Of a DNA stretch of 64,000 bases, positions 47,754-55,852 are shown piece after piece. The notes under the pieces were generated by a model. That model saw only the letters and a program-made list of their open reading frames with translations. It was not told where the DNA came from and ran no database searches. Position 1 is the stretch's first letter; each line of letters opens with the position of its first letter. The stretch spans positions 248,001-312,000 of the forward strand of contig NZ_JAAGWZ010000003.1 of the NCBI RefSeq assembly GCF_010686725.1, given 5' to 3'. The position numbers and the translations under genes are program-made. The stretch is from Galbitalea soli (lineage in GTDB: Bacteria > Actinomycetota > Actinomycetes > Actinomycetales > Microbacteriaceae).

Positions 47754-48445
47754 CTGTTCTGGGAAGCGACGACGAGGGTGTGCTCCGTGCTCTTGTCGAC
47801 TCGCTCGGGTACGACCTCGACCCGTCCATCCTCATTGGGGGATGGGCGACGAATGCTCGAGTCGGCGGCGAGATCAGCCACGACGTCGACCTCATCATCA
47901 CCGATCAGAGCCTGCGACAGAAACTGCCCACGCGCCTCGCCGAGTACAGCGAGAACGAGCTGCATAGCGGCGGGAAGAAGGCACGTGGAACTGCGGACGG
48001 CGTCCACGTGGATGCTTACTTCCCGTATGAGTCCAAGCTCGGGTCGAAGCTGCTCCTGAATGTCGGGATCCTGACCAACTACATTGATCCCGACTTCACA
48101 GTGCAGGGCTGGCTCATGCTCACCCTTGACGCGCACATCGCAACGAAGATCGCAGCACTCCTCGATCGGCACGCGACGGAAAAGGGAAAGAAGGATGCCC
48201 GGGAATTGGTCGCCCTCATCGATTCAGGCGGTGATCCGCGGAAAGTCGTTGACGTCATCCTTGCTGCAACTGGTGCAGAAAAAGGTGAGGTCGAGGGATA
48301 CATTCGACAGATGTTCGAGCTTCTGCCGAAACTCGCGGATCTCAATCAGAAGGCACGGCGTCGCTATGCCGCCCTCGCCCGCGAATGGATCGAGGAAGCG
48401 CAGATTCAGATCAGGAAGTTGGAGTCAGCCCAACGCGGGAGCTAG
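47750..48445 (+). CDS. AbiEii-like nucleotidyltransferase toxin
   Basis: A 231-residue protein with a minimal nucleotidyltransferase site: LIGGWATNARVG (Gly30-Gly31) and SHDVDLII (Asp45, Asp47). The later part contains an AbiEii/MenT-like helical region with GTADGVHVDAYFPYES and a Lys-rich segment before KKDARELVALI. AbiEii-type toxins add nucleotides to substrates such as tRNA 3' ends. The TTG start overlaps the antitoxin stop by four bases, with GGAAGG nine bases upstream. Downstream to 48737 no gene was seen. Confidence 0.72.
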   Translation: MTVLGSDDEGVLRALVDSLGYDLDPSILIGGWATNARVGGEISHDVDLIITDQSLRQKLPTRLAEYSENELHSGGKKARGTADGVHVDAYFPYESKLGSKLLLNVGILTNYIDPDFTVQGWLMLTLDAHIATKIAALLDRHATEKGKKDARELVALIDSGGDPRKVVDVILAATGAEKGEVEGYIRQMFELLPKLADLNQKARRRYAALAREWIEEAQIQIRKLESAQRGS

Positions 48446-48737
48446 CGGACCCCCGCGCCCTTCTGGATGCCGGCGTGCGAACAGGGTCACAACAGGTGAG
48501 GAGACACCCACCGAGCGAAGACGGGTTCACCGGAACCGAAGATGCCAGCGATATTCCCCGAGAGTTTGAGGAATTGCCAGGGTCTGGTCGCGAGGTGGGT
48601 GCGATCGGATAGACCGCACCTACCTCCGTGCTGACGTCCTGCAGACTCTGGTGCACGCACAAACGCTGGCCGCCGGGCACATATTCTCGGAGCGAATCCA
48701 CTGTCAGCGCTGTCGTCCATCACGGCGGCGCGCCCGC

Positions 48738-49322
48738 TCAGTCCTGAGCGGGGAAGAGCGTCGCGAGAGCGACGTCCTCGATGGTCTGGTCGTACTGGGT
48801 GTCGTCCAGCATCGCGAAGGGGCCGGCCGCTGACCCTTCGGCGAGCAGCATGGGGCGAAGCAGTGCCCCGAAGAACATTGCGGCGAGCAGGAGTGGTTCG
48901 CCGGGTCGGATGACACCCGCGTCCTGTCCGTCACGAATTATGGATTCGATGCGGTTGATCGGGTAGATGAGTCCTTCCGGCAGTGCGGGAGTGAAGTTGG
49001 GCAGCCTGATCAAGGTGGCGATGAAGGCAGGGCGGTCTTCTCGGTAGAGCGTGAGCGTTGCCCGGATCGCGTTGCGGATCTTCTCGGAGGGGGCTTCGCC
49101 GGCGTCGGTCGCCTCCTGAATGCGCTCGGCGTACTTCGAGAAAGCCACCCGGTACACCTCCTGACCGAGATCTTCGAGGGAGCCGAAGTGGCGGTAGATG
49201 GCCGCTTCTGACATGCCGGCGGATTCCGCGATCCCACGAGTGCGTGCGCCGCTGTACCCGTTGGCAGCGACATTCCTCGTCGCCGCCTCCAGTATTTCTT
49301 GGCGTCTGCTAGCCCTGGGCAC
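48738..49322 (-). CDS. TetR/AcrR family transcriptional regulator
   Basis: A 194-residue protein with an N-terminal helix-turn-helix (TRGIAESAGMSEAAIYRHFGSLEDLG) and a C-terminal domain with PEGLIYPINRIESIIRDGQDAGVI. Its start overlaps the end of the upstream NAD(P)-binding gene by 14 bases, so both are read from the operator at 50389-50408, which it probably binds. Confidence 0.9.
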   Translation of the reverse strand: MPRASRRQEILEAATRNVAANGYSGARTRGIAESAGMSEAAIYRHFGSLEDLGQEVYRVAFSKYAERIQEATDAGEAPSEKIRNAIRATLTLYREDRPAFIATLIRLPNFTPALPEGLIYPINRIESIIRDGQDAGVIRPGEPLLLAAMFFGALLRPMLLAEGSAAGPFAMLDDTQYDQTIEDVALATLFPAQD

Positions 49323-50400
49323 GAGCGGGGCTTCCCGTGGTGATCGAGAGCTTGACTCCCGGGAGCGAGTGGAGGAATTGGGGCCCGAATCGTCGGATGG
49401 CCGTCATCGAGCCGGGAAGCGCGCGTCCCCCGGCGATGTGTCGCGCGACCTCGAGCACGGCATCGGCGGTGAACCGGTAGCCTTCGCCGGCGGTCATCCA
49501 CCCCTCCCGGGTCTCGCCACCGCGCAGGCCGACCCTCGCCCACGCCCGGGAGAGGTAGCTCCGGGCCTCGAGTGCGTCCTGCGCGCTGGCTGGCGGCCGC
49601 CTCGACGAGAGCAACGACCGCACGAGCGACGAGCGGAGGGCCAGTGAGAGGGCGGGGAGGAATGCCCGCACCGCGAACGGGGGCGCATCCACGCCGAAGG
49701 ATGCGGTGACCTCCTCTGCGCCGTAGCCGGCGGGAATCGATGCCAGGTCGCCGAGCGGGACGGGGAGAAGAGTCGTGGAACCGGTATCGGGAATCCTCAG
49801 CCGACGCGAACCGCGACCCAGAGCGTGCCTCTGAAATTGGCCGCCCACCACGCGCGCGCCGCCCGACGCGATCGAGTCGAACACCGTTTCGCGGGTGCCC
49901 ACCGTCGTTCCTTCGTTGTCTGGCATCAAGGCCACCTCTGCAGTGCGGATCTGCTCGCCCTGTGCCAGCCAGGCGACCAACCCCTCACTGGCGACCGTTC
50001 CATAGCCCGATGCCGGCACGAGCGCCACGTGAGCGGCCTCCGCCTCGCCGGCCAGCTCGAGCACGGCGCTGACGGCCGAGAACTCGTTGGAAATATCGAT
50101 GTACGACGCACCGACCCTCATCGCCGCTCGCGCCACTGATACGGCAGACGTCGAGAAGCCTCCCGCCGCATTGATCACGATCGCGCTGCCCTGGACCGCA
50201 CGAGCGACAGTCCCCGTGTCGAGCGCGCTGACGCTGATCCAACCGGACGTCGCACCGGTGGCGGTCGCCAAGGCCCTGAGCTTCTCCGGATTCCGGGCGA
50301 TCAGGCGGAAGTCGAAGTCCGCCCGGCCGTGTTCCAGGATCAATCGAGCGGTCTGGCCGGTCGCTCCGACGAGCGCCACGATCGGTTTGTAAGTGTTCAT
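49309..50400 (-). CDS. Saccharopine-dehydrogenase-like NAD(P)-binding protein
   Basis: A 363-residue protein with an N-terminal Rossmann domain (VALVGATGQTARLILEHG) and IARNPEKLRALA, followed by VINAAGGFSTSAVSVARAAM and SYIDISNEFSA, typical of saccharopine-dehydrogenase NADP-binding domain proteins. The C-terminal part is less conserved. Substrate is unknown; enoyl/ketone reduction is possible. First gene of an operon with tetR. Confidence 0.85.
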   Translation of the reverse strand: MNTYKPIVALVGATGQTARLILEHGRADFDFRLIARNPEKLRALATATGATSGWISVSALDTGTVARAVQGSAIVINAAGGFSTSAVSVARAAMRVGASYIDISNEFSAVSAVLELAGEAEAAHVALVPASGYGTVASEGLVAWLAQGEQIRTAEVALMPDNEGTTVGTRETVFDSIASGGARVVGGQFQRHALGRGSRRLRIPDTGSTTLLPVPLGDLASIPAGYGAEEVTASFGVDAPPFAVRAFLPALSLALRSSLVRSLLSSRRPPASAQDALEARSYLSRAWARVGLRGGETREGWMTAGEGYRFTADAVLEVARHIAGGRALPGSMTAIRRFGPQFLHSLPGVKLSITTGSPARAQG

Positions 50401-50408
50401 TCACTTAC
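50389..50408 (-). promoter_or_regulatory. Operator palindrome covering the start codon
   Basis: GTAAGTG (50389-50395) and CACTTAC (50402-50408) are perfect inverted repeats separated by six bases, with the ATG of the NAD(P)-binding gene inside the element. TATAGT on the minus strand lies just upstream as a -10. The co-transcribed TetR is the expected binder. Confidence 0.6.
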
Positions 50409-50460
50409 TATAGGGCTGCCGCCGCGGTGGCGCCGGGCTTGCCCCCATCCACACGCTCAT

Positions 50461-50829
50461 TCACGCCCGATCGTGCAGCGTGACGTGATACCCGTCCGGG
50501 TCGGCGAAGGTGAAGGTGCGGCCGAACGGGCCGTCGATGGGTGCGCTGACGATGCGATGACCGTCGGCGGCGAGGGCGTCGTGGATGCCCTGAACGTCGG
50601 TGGCGTGCATCCAGACCGCGGTGCCGACGCCGGGGTGGCTGGCGCTCGCGAGGTCGGTGCCGGGCGCGGGGTCGCGCAGCGCGAACGCGATGGGTGCCGT
50701 CTGGAACACGACGGCGTGGGGCGAGCCGGCGGGGGAGCGGACGAGGCCGAGGTAGCGTTCGTAGAACGCCTGCGAGGCATCCAGATCCTGCACCTGAAGG
50801 GAGATGAAGTCGGGGCCGGTGACGGGCAT
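50461..50829 (-). CDS. VOC family (glyoxalase/bleomycin-resistance-like) protein
   Basis: A 122-residue protein with two beta-alpha-beta-beta-beta units: ISLQVQDLDASQAFYERYLGL and VWMHATDVQGIHDALAADGH, ending FTFADPDGYHVTLHD. VOC proteins bind metals and handle methylglyoxal adducts, fosfomycin or drugs. It is divergent from a MarR gene with two operators between them and is therefore the probable MarR target. Confidence 0.9.
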   Translation of the reverse strand: MPVTGPDFISLQVQDLDASQAFYERYLGLVRSPAGSPHAVVFQTAPIAFALRDPAPGTDLASASHPGVGTAVWMHATDVQGIHDALAADGHRIVSAPIDGPFGRTFTFADPDGYHVTLHDRA

Positions 50830-50848
50830 GAGGTACTCGTTTCTGTCG

Positions 50849-50891
50849 TGTCAGTTTTCTGACACCACCAATCTATGTCAGAATACTGACA
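50849..50891. promoter_or_regulatory. Two MarR-type operators between VOC and MarR genes
   Basis: TGTCAG-TTTT-CTGACA (50849-50864) and TGTCAG-AATA-CTGACA (50876-50891) have identical 6-base arms and 4-base centres, with a 27-base repeat distance. The second overlaps the marR ATG. The arrangement predicts co-regulation of both genes. Confidence 0.8.
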
Positions 50892-51379
50892 TGAGTCAAG
50901 GCGAGGGAGCGGGCGCTGCCGGGGTCGATCTGGAGACGTCGCTCGGCTACCTGCTGAAGGAGGCGTCGAGTTCACTGCGGGCGGCGATGGAGGCCGCGTT
51001 GCGACCGCTCGGGATGACCGTCACCCAGTACTCGTGCCTCGAGCTGCTCTCCCAGCGTCCGGGCCTCTCCAACTCGGAACTCGCGCGCGGTGCGTTCATC
51101 ACGCGGCAGTCGATGAACGTGCTGCTCCAGGCCCTCGAGCGCGACGGCCTCGTGACCAGGCCGGCCGCTGCGCCCGTGGGCAAGGCACTACCGACCCGCC
51201 TGACCGCGCGCGGCCGCCGAACCCTCGACCGGGCGAGCGGCGCAGTGCGCGCCGTCGAGCTGCGCATGCTGGGCGAGATGACCGAGGCGGAACGGGCGGC
51301 GGCGTTCGCGCTTCTGCAGGGGATGGTGGTGCGCCTGCGCGGCGGCGAGGCGACCGTGTCGGCGCCGAGTGCCGACTAG
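50891..51379 (+). CDS. MarR family transcriptional regulator
   Basis: A 162-residue winged-helix regulator: VTQYSCLELLSQRPGLSNSELARGAFITRQSMNVLLQALERDGLVTR is the DNA-binding region (described at about residues 45-92), followed by PTRLTARGRRTLDRA. ATG at 50891 starts after the second operator; an upstream in-frame ATG at 50804 would run through both operators and into the VOC gene. The stop codon overlaps that of the convergent lacI-family gene inside a 12-bp hairpin. Confidence 0.92.
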   Translation: MSQGEGAGAAGVDLETSLGYLLKEASSSLRAAMEAALRPLGMTVTQYSCLELLSQRPGLSNSELARGAFITRQSMNVLLQALERDGLVTRPAAAPVGKALPTRLTARGRRTLDRASGAVRAVELRMLGEMTEAERAAAFALLQGMVVRLRGGEATVSAPSAD

Positions 51380-51390
51380 GCACTCGGCGC
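51362..51390. terminator. 12-bp palindrome spanning two overlapping convergent stops
   Basis: GCGCCGAGTGCC (51362-51373) and GGCACTCGGCGC (51379-51390) pair perfectly around GACTA, which contains the stop codons of both the MarR gene (TAG at 51377-51379) and the LacI gene (TAG on the minus strand, 51376-51378). It has no T-run, but the position suggests a bidirectional transcript end. Confidence 0.6.
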
Positions 51391-52401
51391 GGAGATGGAG
51401 TGCCGTTCGACGATCGGCATCGGCACCAGGATCTCGCCGCTCTCCGTGGGGTGCAGCAGGAGTTCGACCGCTCGCCTCCCCATCGCCTCGTGGGGGAGCG
51501 CGATCGTGGTGAGGCCGGGTCGGAGGTAGGCGGCGAGTTCGTCGTTGTCGAAGGAGACGATGGAGATGTCGTCGGGGACGCGGAGTCCCCGCTCCGCAAT
51601 CGCCTGGTAGGCGCCGAAGGCGACGCGGTCGTTCATGCAGAGCAGCGCTCGAACATCGTCGCGGGTGTCGAGCAGCGTCTTCGTCGCGAGGTATCCGTCT
51701 TCCGGTTCCCACAGCCAGATCGACTGCTCGGCGATGAAGGCGAGATCGTGGTCGGCCATGGCGCTCCGGATTCCGGCGATCCGTCGAGCAACGGTCGCGG
51801 AGCGGAAGACGTCCCGTTCGACCTCGTCGTTCTGGCCGATGAGGGCGATGCCGTCGCGGTGTCCCGCCCGCACGAGCAGCTCGACAGCGTCGCGACCACC
51901 GCGAAGCTCGTCGGGAAGAACCGCGGTGGAATGGTTCGGATTGGTCGCGTTGAGCATGACGGCGTTGGTTCCCAGCGGGAGGTCGGGCACATACAGCTCA
52001 CGCGCGCGCATGGTGGCGAACACGATTCCGTCGACCTGCCGGTCGAGCACCGCCCCGATGGCCTCGGTCTCCCGCGCCGGCTCGCCGCCGGTCTCCATGA
52101 CGAGCATCACGTGTCCCGCGGCCTCGGCCGCGTCGAGGGCGCCCTTGATGAGGCCGCTCGCGAATCGGGTCGTCGCCACCACGTCGGAGATGAAGCCGAT
52201 CGTGCGGGTCTTATCGGTGCGGAGGCCGCGTGCGGCAACGTTCGGGCGATAGCCGAGCGTCGCTGCCGCGGCGTTGACGCGATCGTGGGCATCCTGAGAC
52301 AGGCGTGTATCGGGCCGGCCGTTGAGGATCATCGACGCGGCGGTCGGCGACAGCCCCGCGAGACGGGCGACATCCGCCAGCGTCACCCGCTTGCTCGCCA
52401 T
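51376..52401 (-). CDS. LacI family transcriptional regulator
   Basis: A 341-residue regulator: N-terminal helix-turn-helix VTLADVARLAGLSPTAASMILNGRP with the hinge TLGYRPNVAARGLRT, and a periplasmic-binding-like ligand domain (IGFISDVVATTRFASGLIKGA). It is divergent from a sugar ABC operon, and a 20-bp perfect palindrome lies between them, so it is the predicted repressor of that operon, released by a sugar or fructo-oligosaccharide product. Confidence 0.94.
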   Translation of the reverse strand: MASKRVTLADVARLAGLSPTAASMILNGRPDTRLSQDAHDRVNAAAATLGYRPNVAARGLRTDKTRTIGFISDVVATTRFASGLIKGALDAAEAAGHVMLVMETGGEPARETEAIGAVLDRQVDGIVFATMRARELYVPDLPLGTNAVMLNATNPNHSTAVLPDELRGGRDAVELLVRAGHRDGIALIGQNDEVERDVFRSATVARRIAGIRSAMADHDLAFIAEQSIWLWEPEDGYLATKTLLDTRDDVRALLCMNDRVAFGAYQAIAERGLRVPDDISIVSFDNDELAAYLRPGLTTIALPHEAMGRRAVELLLHPTESGEILVPMPIVERHSISAPSA

Positions 52402-52462
52402 CGAGATCAGCCCTCCTCCGCCATCATCGCGTCGAGCCTGTCAGACATTCACCGATCCCGTC

Positions 52463-52516
52463 TTGACAAACCCAACACCGCTCCTCAATATTGACCTTGC
52501 TAAATGCATTTAGCAA
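52463..52516 (+). promoter_or_regulatory. Promoter and LacI-type operator of the sugar operon
   Basis: TTGACA (52463-52468), a 17-base spacer and CAATAT (52486-52491) form a likely promoter. The operator TTGCTAAATGCATTTAGCAA (52497-52516) is a perfect 20-bp palindrome placed at the expected transcription start, so bound repressor would block initiation. Confidence 0.75.
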
Positions 52517-52610
52517 ATTTCCACCGCAGCAATTTCCCCGTCGACGCGCGCGAATCCGTGTGATCCGCCGCCCAACGAGCACCACCCCACAAGACAAAGG
52601 AGTCATGCAG

Positions 52611-53966
52611 ATGGCAATATTCCACACCCGCGCAGCAACCCGGCGCCGAATCGCAGCGGTCGTTGCGGTCGCGACGGCGAGCGTCCTGGCTCTCGCGGGA
52701 TGCGCGCCGGGCAGTTCCGCACCGACCACCACGAAGTCCACCGCGGTGACGACGACGCTCACCTCCAAGAAGGTGCACCTCACCATCGCCGACGAGACCG
52801 GCTTCCCGCTGACCGACAAGCTCACCGCGGAGTTCACCGCTCAGCACCCCAACATCACCTTCACGGTCACGCGGGACACCTTCCAGAACCTCACCGCGAA
52901 CGCGCCGAAGCTGCTCGCCAGCTCGACGCCGCCAGACCTCATCCGCCTCCCCATGATCGGCGACACGGTGAAGGACGGACTCCTCGCGAACCTCGACCCC
53001 TACTTCGCGGCCTACGGCTGGGACAAGTGGTCGGCATCCCAGCTCGCGCCCCTCCGGGTCAACAAGGACAACGTGCGCGGCTCGGGGTCGCTCTACCAGC
53101 TGGGCCTGGGATACAGCGTGACCGGCATCTACATGAACACGAAGCTCGCGGCGAAGGTCGGCATCACCGCCCCTCCCGCGACGCTGGCCGAACTGGAGTC
53201 CGACATGGCCGCGGCGAAGGCCAAGGGCATCCTGCCGCTCATGGAGGGAGACAAGGACGGCGTCGTCAACTTCGTCGTCCAGGCGGCGATGAACCAGTAC
53301 GCCGACAAGACGCAGATGATGAACTGGATCATGAACGTGAAGGGCGCGAGCTACAACACGCCCGGCAACGTGAAGGGTGCCGACCTCATCCGCAAGTGGG
53401 CCGATGCCGGCTACTTCCCGTCCGACATCAACGCGATCGATTATCCGACGTTCGTCAGTCGATTCCAGGCGGGAGAGGGGCTGTTCACCTTCAATGGCAA
53501 CTGGGCGGCGGCAGACACGCAGGCCAAGATGGGCAACGGCGTGACCTTCTTCCTCGTGCCGCCGGCTACCGCCGGTGCCCCGCACGTCGCGATGGGAGCG
53601 GCGAACTCGTTCTCGGTGGCGGCCAAGTCCGCACACATCAATGAGATCGTGTACTTCCTCAACTGGATCCACACCAACGCGAAGGCGCGCCAGATCGTGC
53701 TCGACGTCACGGGCGCAGCGCCCGGCGGCGACCCGACCGAGGCGCAGCCGACGGCGGCCCCGGGCTCACTCACCGAGCAGGCCCTCAAGATGTCGGCTCA
53801 GATCGGCAGCGAGAACGGTCAGGTCGACTTCATGTCCAACGCGACCGCCGGCATCTACGCGGGTGCGATCATCCCCGAATCCCAGTTGCTCGTGACGGGC
53901 AAGATCAGCGGGCAGGAGTTCGTGACCAAGGTCCAGGACTTCTACGCTCAGGAACTCGCCGGCTGA
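52611..53966 (+). CDS. Sugar ABC transporter substrate-binding lipoprotein
   Basis: A 451-residue protein: signal peptide with lipobox LALAGC, a Ser/Thr-rich linker, and a family-1 (MalE-type) extracellular sugar-binding fold. ATG at 52611 was preferred to ATG at 52605 because AAAGGAG is then eight bases away. First gene of an operon with two permeases, a glycoside hydrolase and a serine hydrolase. Ligand unknown; the hydrolase suggests a fructan or similar beta-fructoside. Confidence 0.92.
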   Translation: MAIFHTRAATRRRIAAVVAVATASVLALAGCAPGSSAPTTTKSTAVTTTLTSKKVHLTIADETGFPLTDKLTAEFTAQHPNITFTVTRDTFQNLTANAPKLLASSTPPDLIRLPMIGDTVKDGLLANLDPYFAAYGWDKWSASQLAPLRVNKDNVRGSGSLYQLGLGYSVTGIYMNTKLAAKVGITAPPATLAELESDMAAAKAKGILPLMEGDKDGVVNFVVQAAMNQYADKTQMMNWIMNVKGASYNTPGNVKGADLIRKWADAGYFPSDINAIDYPTFVSRFQAGEGLFTFNGNWAAADTQAKMGNGVTFFLVPPATAGAPHVAMGAANSFSVAAKSAHINEIVYFLNWIHTNAKARQIVLDVTGAAPGGDPTEAQPTAAPGSLTEQALKMSAQIGSENGQVDFMSNATAGIYAGAIIPESQLLVTGKISGQEFVTKVQDFYAQELAG

Positions 53967-54042
53967 TCATGACAGACCGCAATCGACACACGGCACCGCA
54001 TCGGCCATCGTTCGGCGCCAGGCGAAACGAGGGACCAGAAGC

Positions 54043-54957
54043 ATGACGACGTCGATTGCACCCCGCCGGGCCGCGGCTCATTCCGCGGCCCGGCGGGGAA
54101 CCCTGGTGGGATGGCTCTTCGCCGCACCCGCCCTGATCGCGTACTGCGCGTTCGTGATCTACCCCCTGCTGACAGGGCTCCAGTACTCGTTCTACCGCTG
54201 GAACGGCGTCGGCCCCTCGGAGTGGGTGGGTATCAACAACTATGTACGGGTCTTCACCGATCCCGACCTCCTCGGATCCATTCGCAACGCCTTCGTGCTG
54301 ATCGCGTTCTTCACGATCGTCCCCGTCGCGGCGGGGCTCGTGCTCGCGACGCTGATCCGCTCGATGCGTCCCGGGTTCTTCTCGAGCGCGTCGCAGACGA
54401 TCCTGTTCCTTCCCCAGATCATCCCGCTCGCCGCGGCGGGCATCGGCTGGTCGTGGATGTACGCCCAGACCGGTGCCGTCAACCAGCTGCTCAGCGCGGT
54501 GGGGCTCGGATCGCTCGCGCGGCCGTGGCTGGGCGATTTCCAGACCGCGCTCCCCGCCGTGGGCCTGATCGGATCCTGGGTGCTGACCGGGCTGTGCACG
54601 GTGCTGTTCCTCACCGGCATCGGCAAGATCGACCCCTCGCTCTATGAGGCCGTGCGACTCGACGGGGCGAACTGGGCGCGGGAGTTCGTGACCGTCACGA
54701 TTCCGGGTCTTCGCCAGGAGATCGCCGTCCTCGTCACGATCACGATCATCGCTGCGCTGAGCAGCTTCGACATCATCTACACCACGACGCTGGGCGGGCC
54801 GGGCCGGGCCACTCTCGTTCCCGGCATCTCGATCTATCGGATCGGCTTCACGCAGAGCGAGGTCGGTCTCGCCTCCGCATTCGGCATCGTCCTGATGATC
54901 CTGGTGCTCGCGTGCGTGCTGCCGATTCAGCGTCTGGCGAGGGTGAGCGACCGATGA
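54043..54957 (+). CDS. Sugar ABC transporter permease (MalF-like)
   Basis: A 304-residue membrane protein with about six membrane segments and the EAA-loop region YEAVRLDGANWAREFVTVTIPGL that contacts the ATPase. It begins 76 bases after the binding-protein gene and overlaps the second permease by four bases. Confidence 0.92.
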   Translation: MTTSIAPRRAAAHSAARRGTLVGWLFAAPALIAYCAFVIYPLLTGLQYSFYRWNGVGPSEWVGINNYVRVFTDPDLLGSIRNAFVLIAFFTIVPVAAGLVLATLIRSMRPGFFSSASQTILFLPQIIPLAAAGIGWSWMYAQTGAVNQLLSAVGLGSLARPWLGDFQTALPAVGLIGSWVLTGLCTVLFLTGIGKIDPSLYEAVRLDGANWAREFVTVTIPGLRQEIAVLVTITIIAALSSFDIIYTTTLGGPGRATLVPGISIYRIGFTQSEVGLASAFGIVLMILVLACVLPIQRLARVSDR

Positions 54958-55778
54958 TCGTGAACAAGTCCGAGGTCGTCATCGGCCGCATCGTGCTGGT
55001 GATCGTGCTCGTGTTGACGCTGATCCCGCTCGCCAACATGCTCTCGGCCGCCCTCCAGCCCGCCGGCGACAACCCGACCGGCCTCACGTGGCCCGCGCAT
55101 CCCCAGTGGAGCAACTTCGTCACCGCGTTCGATACCGGACATGTCTGGCAGTTGATGGGGTCGAGTCTCCTGATCGTCGTGGTGGTCGTGCCCGTCAGCC
55201 TGCTCTTCTCGACCCTCGCCGGCTACGCCCTGGGCAATCTGCGGATGCGCGGCGGCCGGTTCGTCTTCATCTTCCTGATTCTGGGACTCACGATCCCGTT
55301 CGAGGCGCTCATCATTCCCCTCTACTACCAGGTGCAGGCGATCGGTGTGCTCAATACCCAGTGGGCGGTCATCCTGCCCCTCATCGGTCTGTACATGCCG
55401 TTCAGTGTGGTCTGGATGCGCGCGCACTTCATCGGCGTGCCGCGCGAGCTCTCCGAGGCGGCTCGGGTGGATGGCGCGACCACGCTGCAGGAGTTCCGGC
55501 GGATCCAGCTCCCGCTTGCGCGGCCCGCGCTCTCGGCGCTCGCGATCCTGCTGTTCCTGTGGACCTGGAACCAGTTCCTTCTCCCGGTCGTACTGATCTC
55601 GGATCCGCTCAGTCGCACCGTCGCCGGAGCGCTCACCTTCTTTCAGGGGCAGTACTCCAGCAGCATCCCGCTCCTCAACGCGGGAGCGCTGATCATCATC
55701 GTGCCGACGATCGTGGTGTTCATCGTGTTCCAGCGGCAGTTCATCCGGGCGCTCCTGCAGGGGGCCGTGAAGGGCTGA
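54954..55778 (+). CDS. Carbohydrate ABC transporter permease (MalG-like)
   Basis: A 274-residue protein with six membrane segments and the EAA motif SEAARVDGATTLQEFRRIQLPLARP. ATG overlaps the previous stop (ATGA). No ATP-binding gene is in the operon, as is common in actinobacteria where one MsiK-type ATPase serves several sugar transporters. Confidence 0.92.
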   Translation: MIVNKSEVVIGRIVLVIVLVLTLIPLANMLSAALQPAGDNPTGLTWPAHPQWSNFVTAFDTGHVWQLMGSSLLIVVVVVPVSLLFSTLAGYALGNLRMRGGRFVFIFLILGLTIPFEALIIPLYYQVQAIGVLNTQWAVILPLIGLYMPFSVVWMRAHFIGVPRELSEAARVDGATTLQEFRRIQLPLARPALSALAILLFLWTWNQFLLPVVLISDPLSRTVAGALTFFQGQYSSSIPLLNAGALIIIVPTIVVFIVFQRQFIRALLQGAVKG

Positions 55779-55852
55779 CTCGACAGAACCCACACCCGCC
55801 CGGCCCCCGCAGAGCACAGGATCGCGCTGCCCAACGACTAGGACCTCACCAC

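Noticed and set aside
48446-48737. Right-end att copy of tRNA-Ser after the type IV toxin-antitoxin pair
   Set aside because: No stretch resembling the tRNA-Ser 3' end was found, so integration into that tRNA is not claimed.
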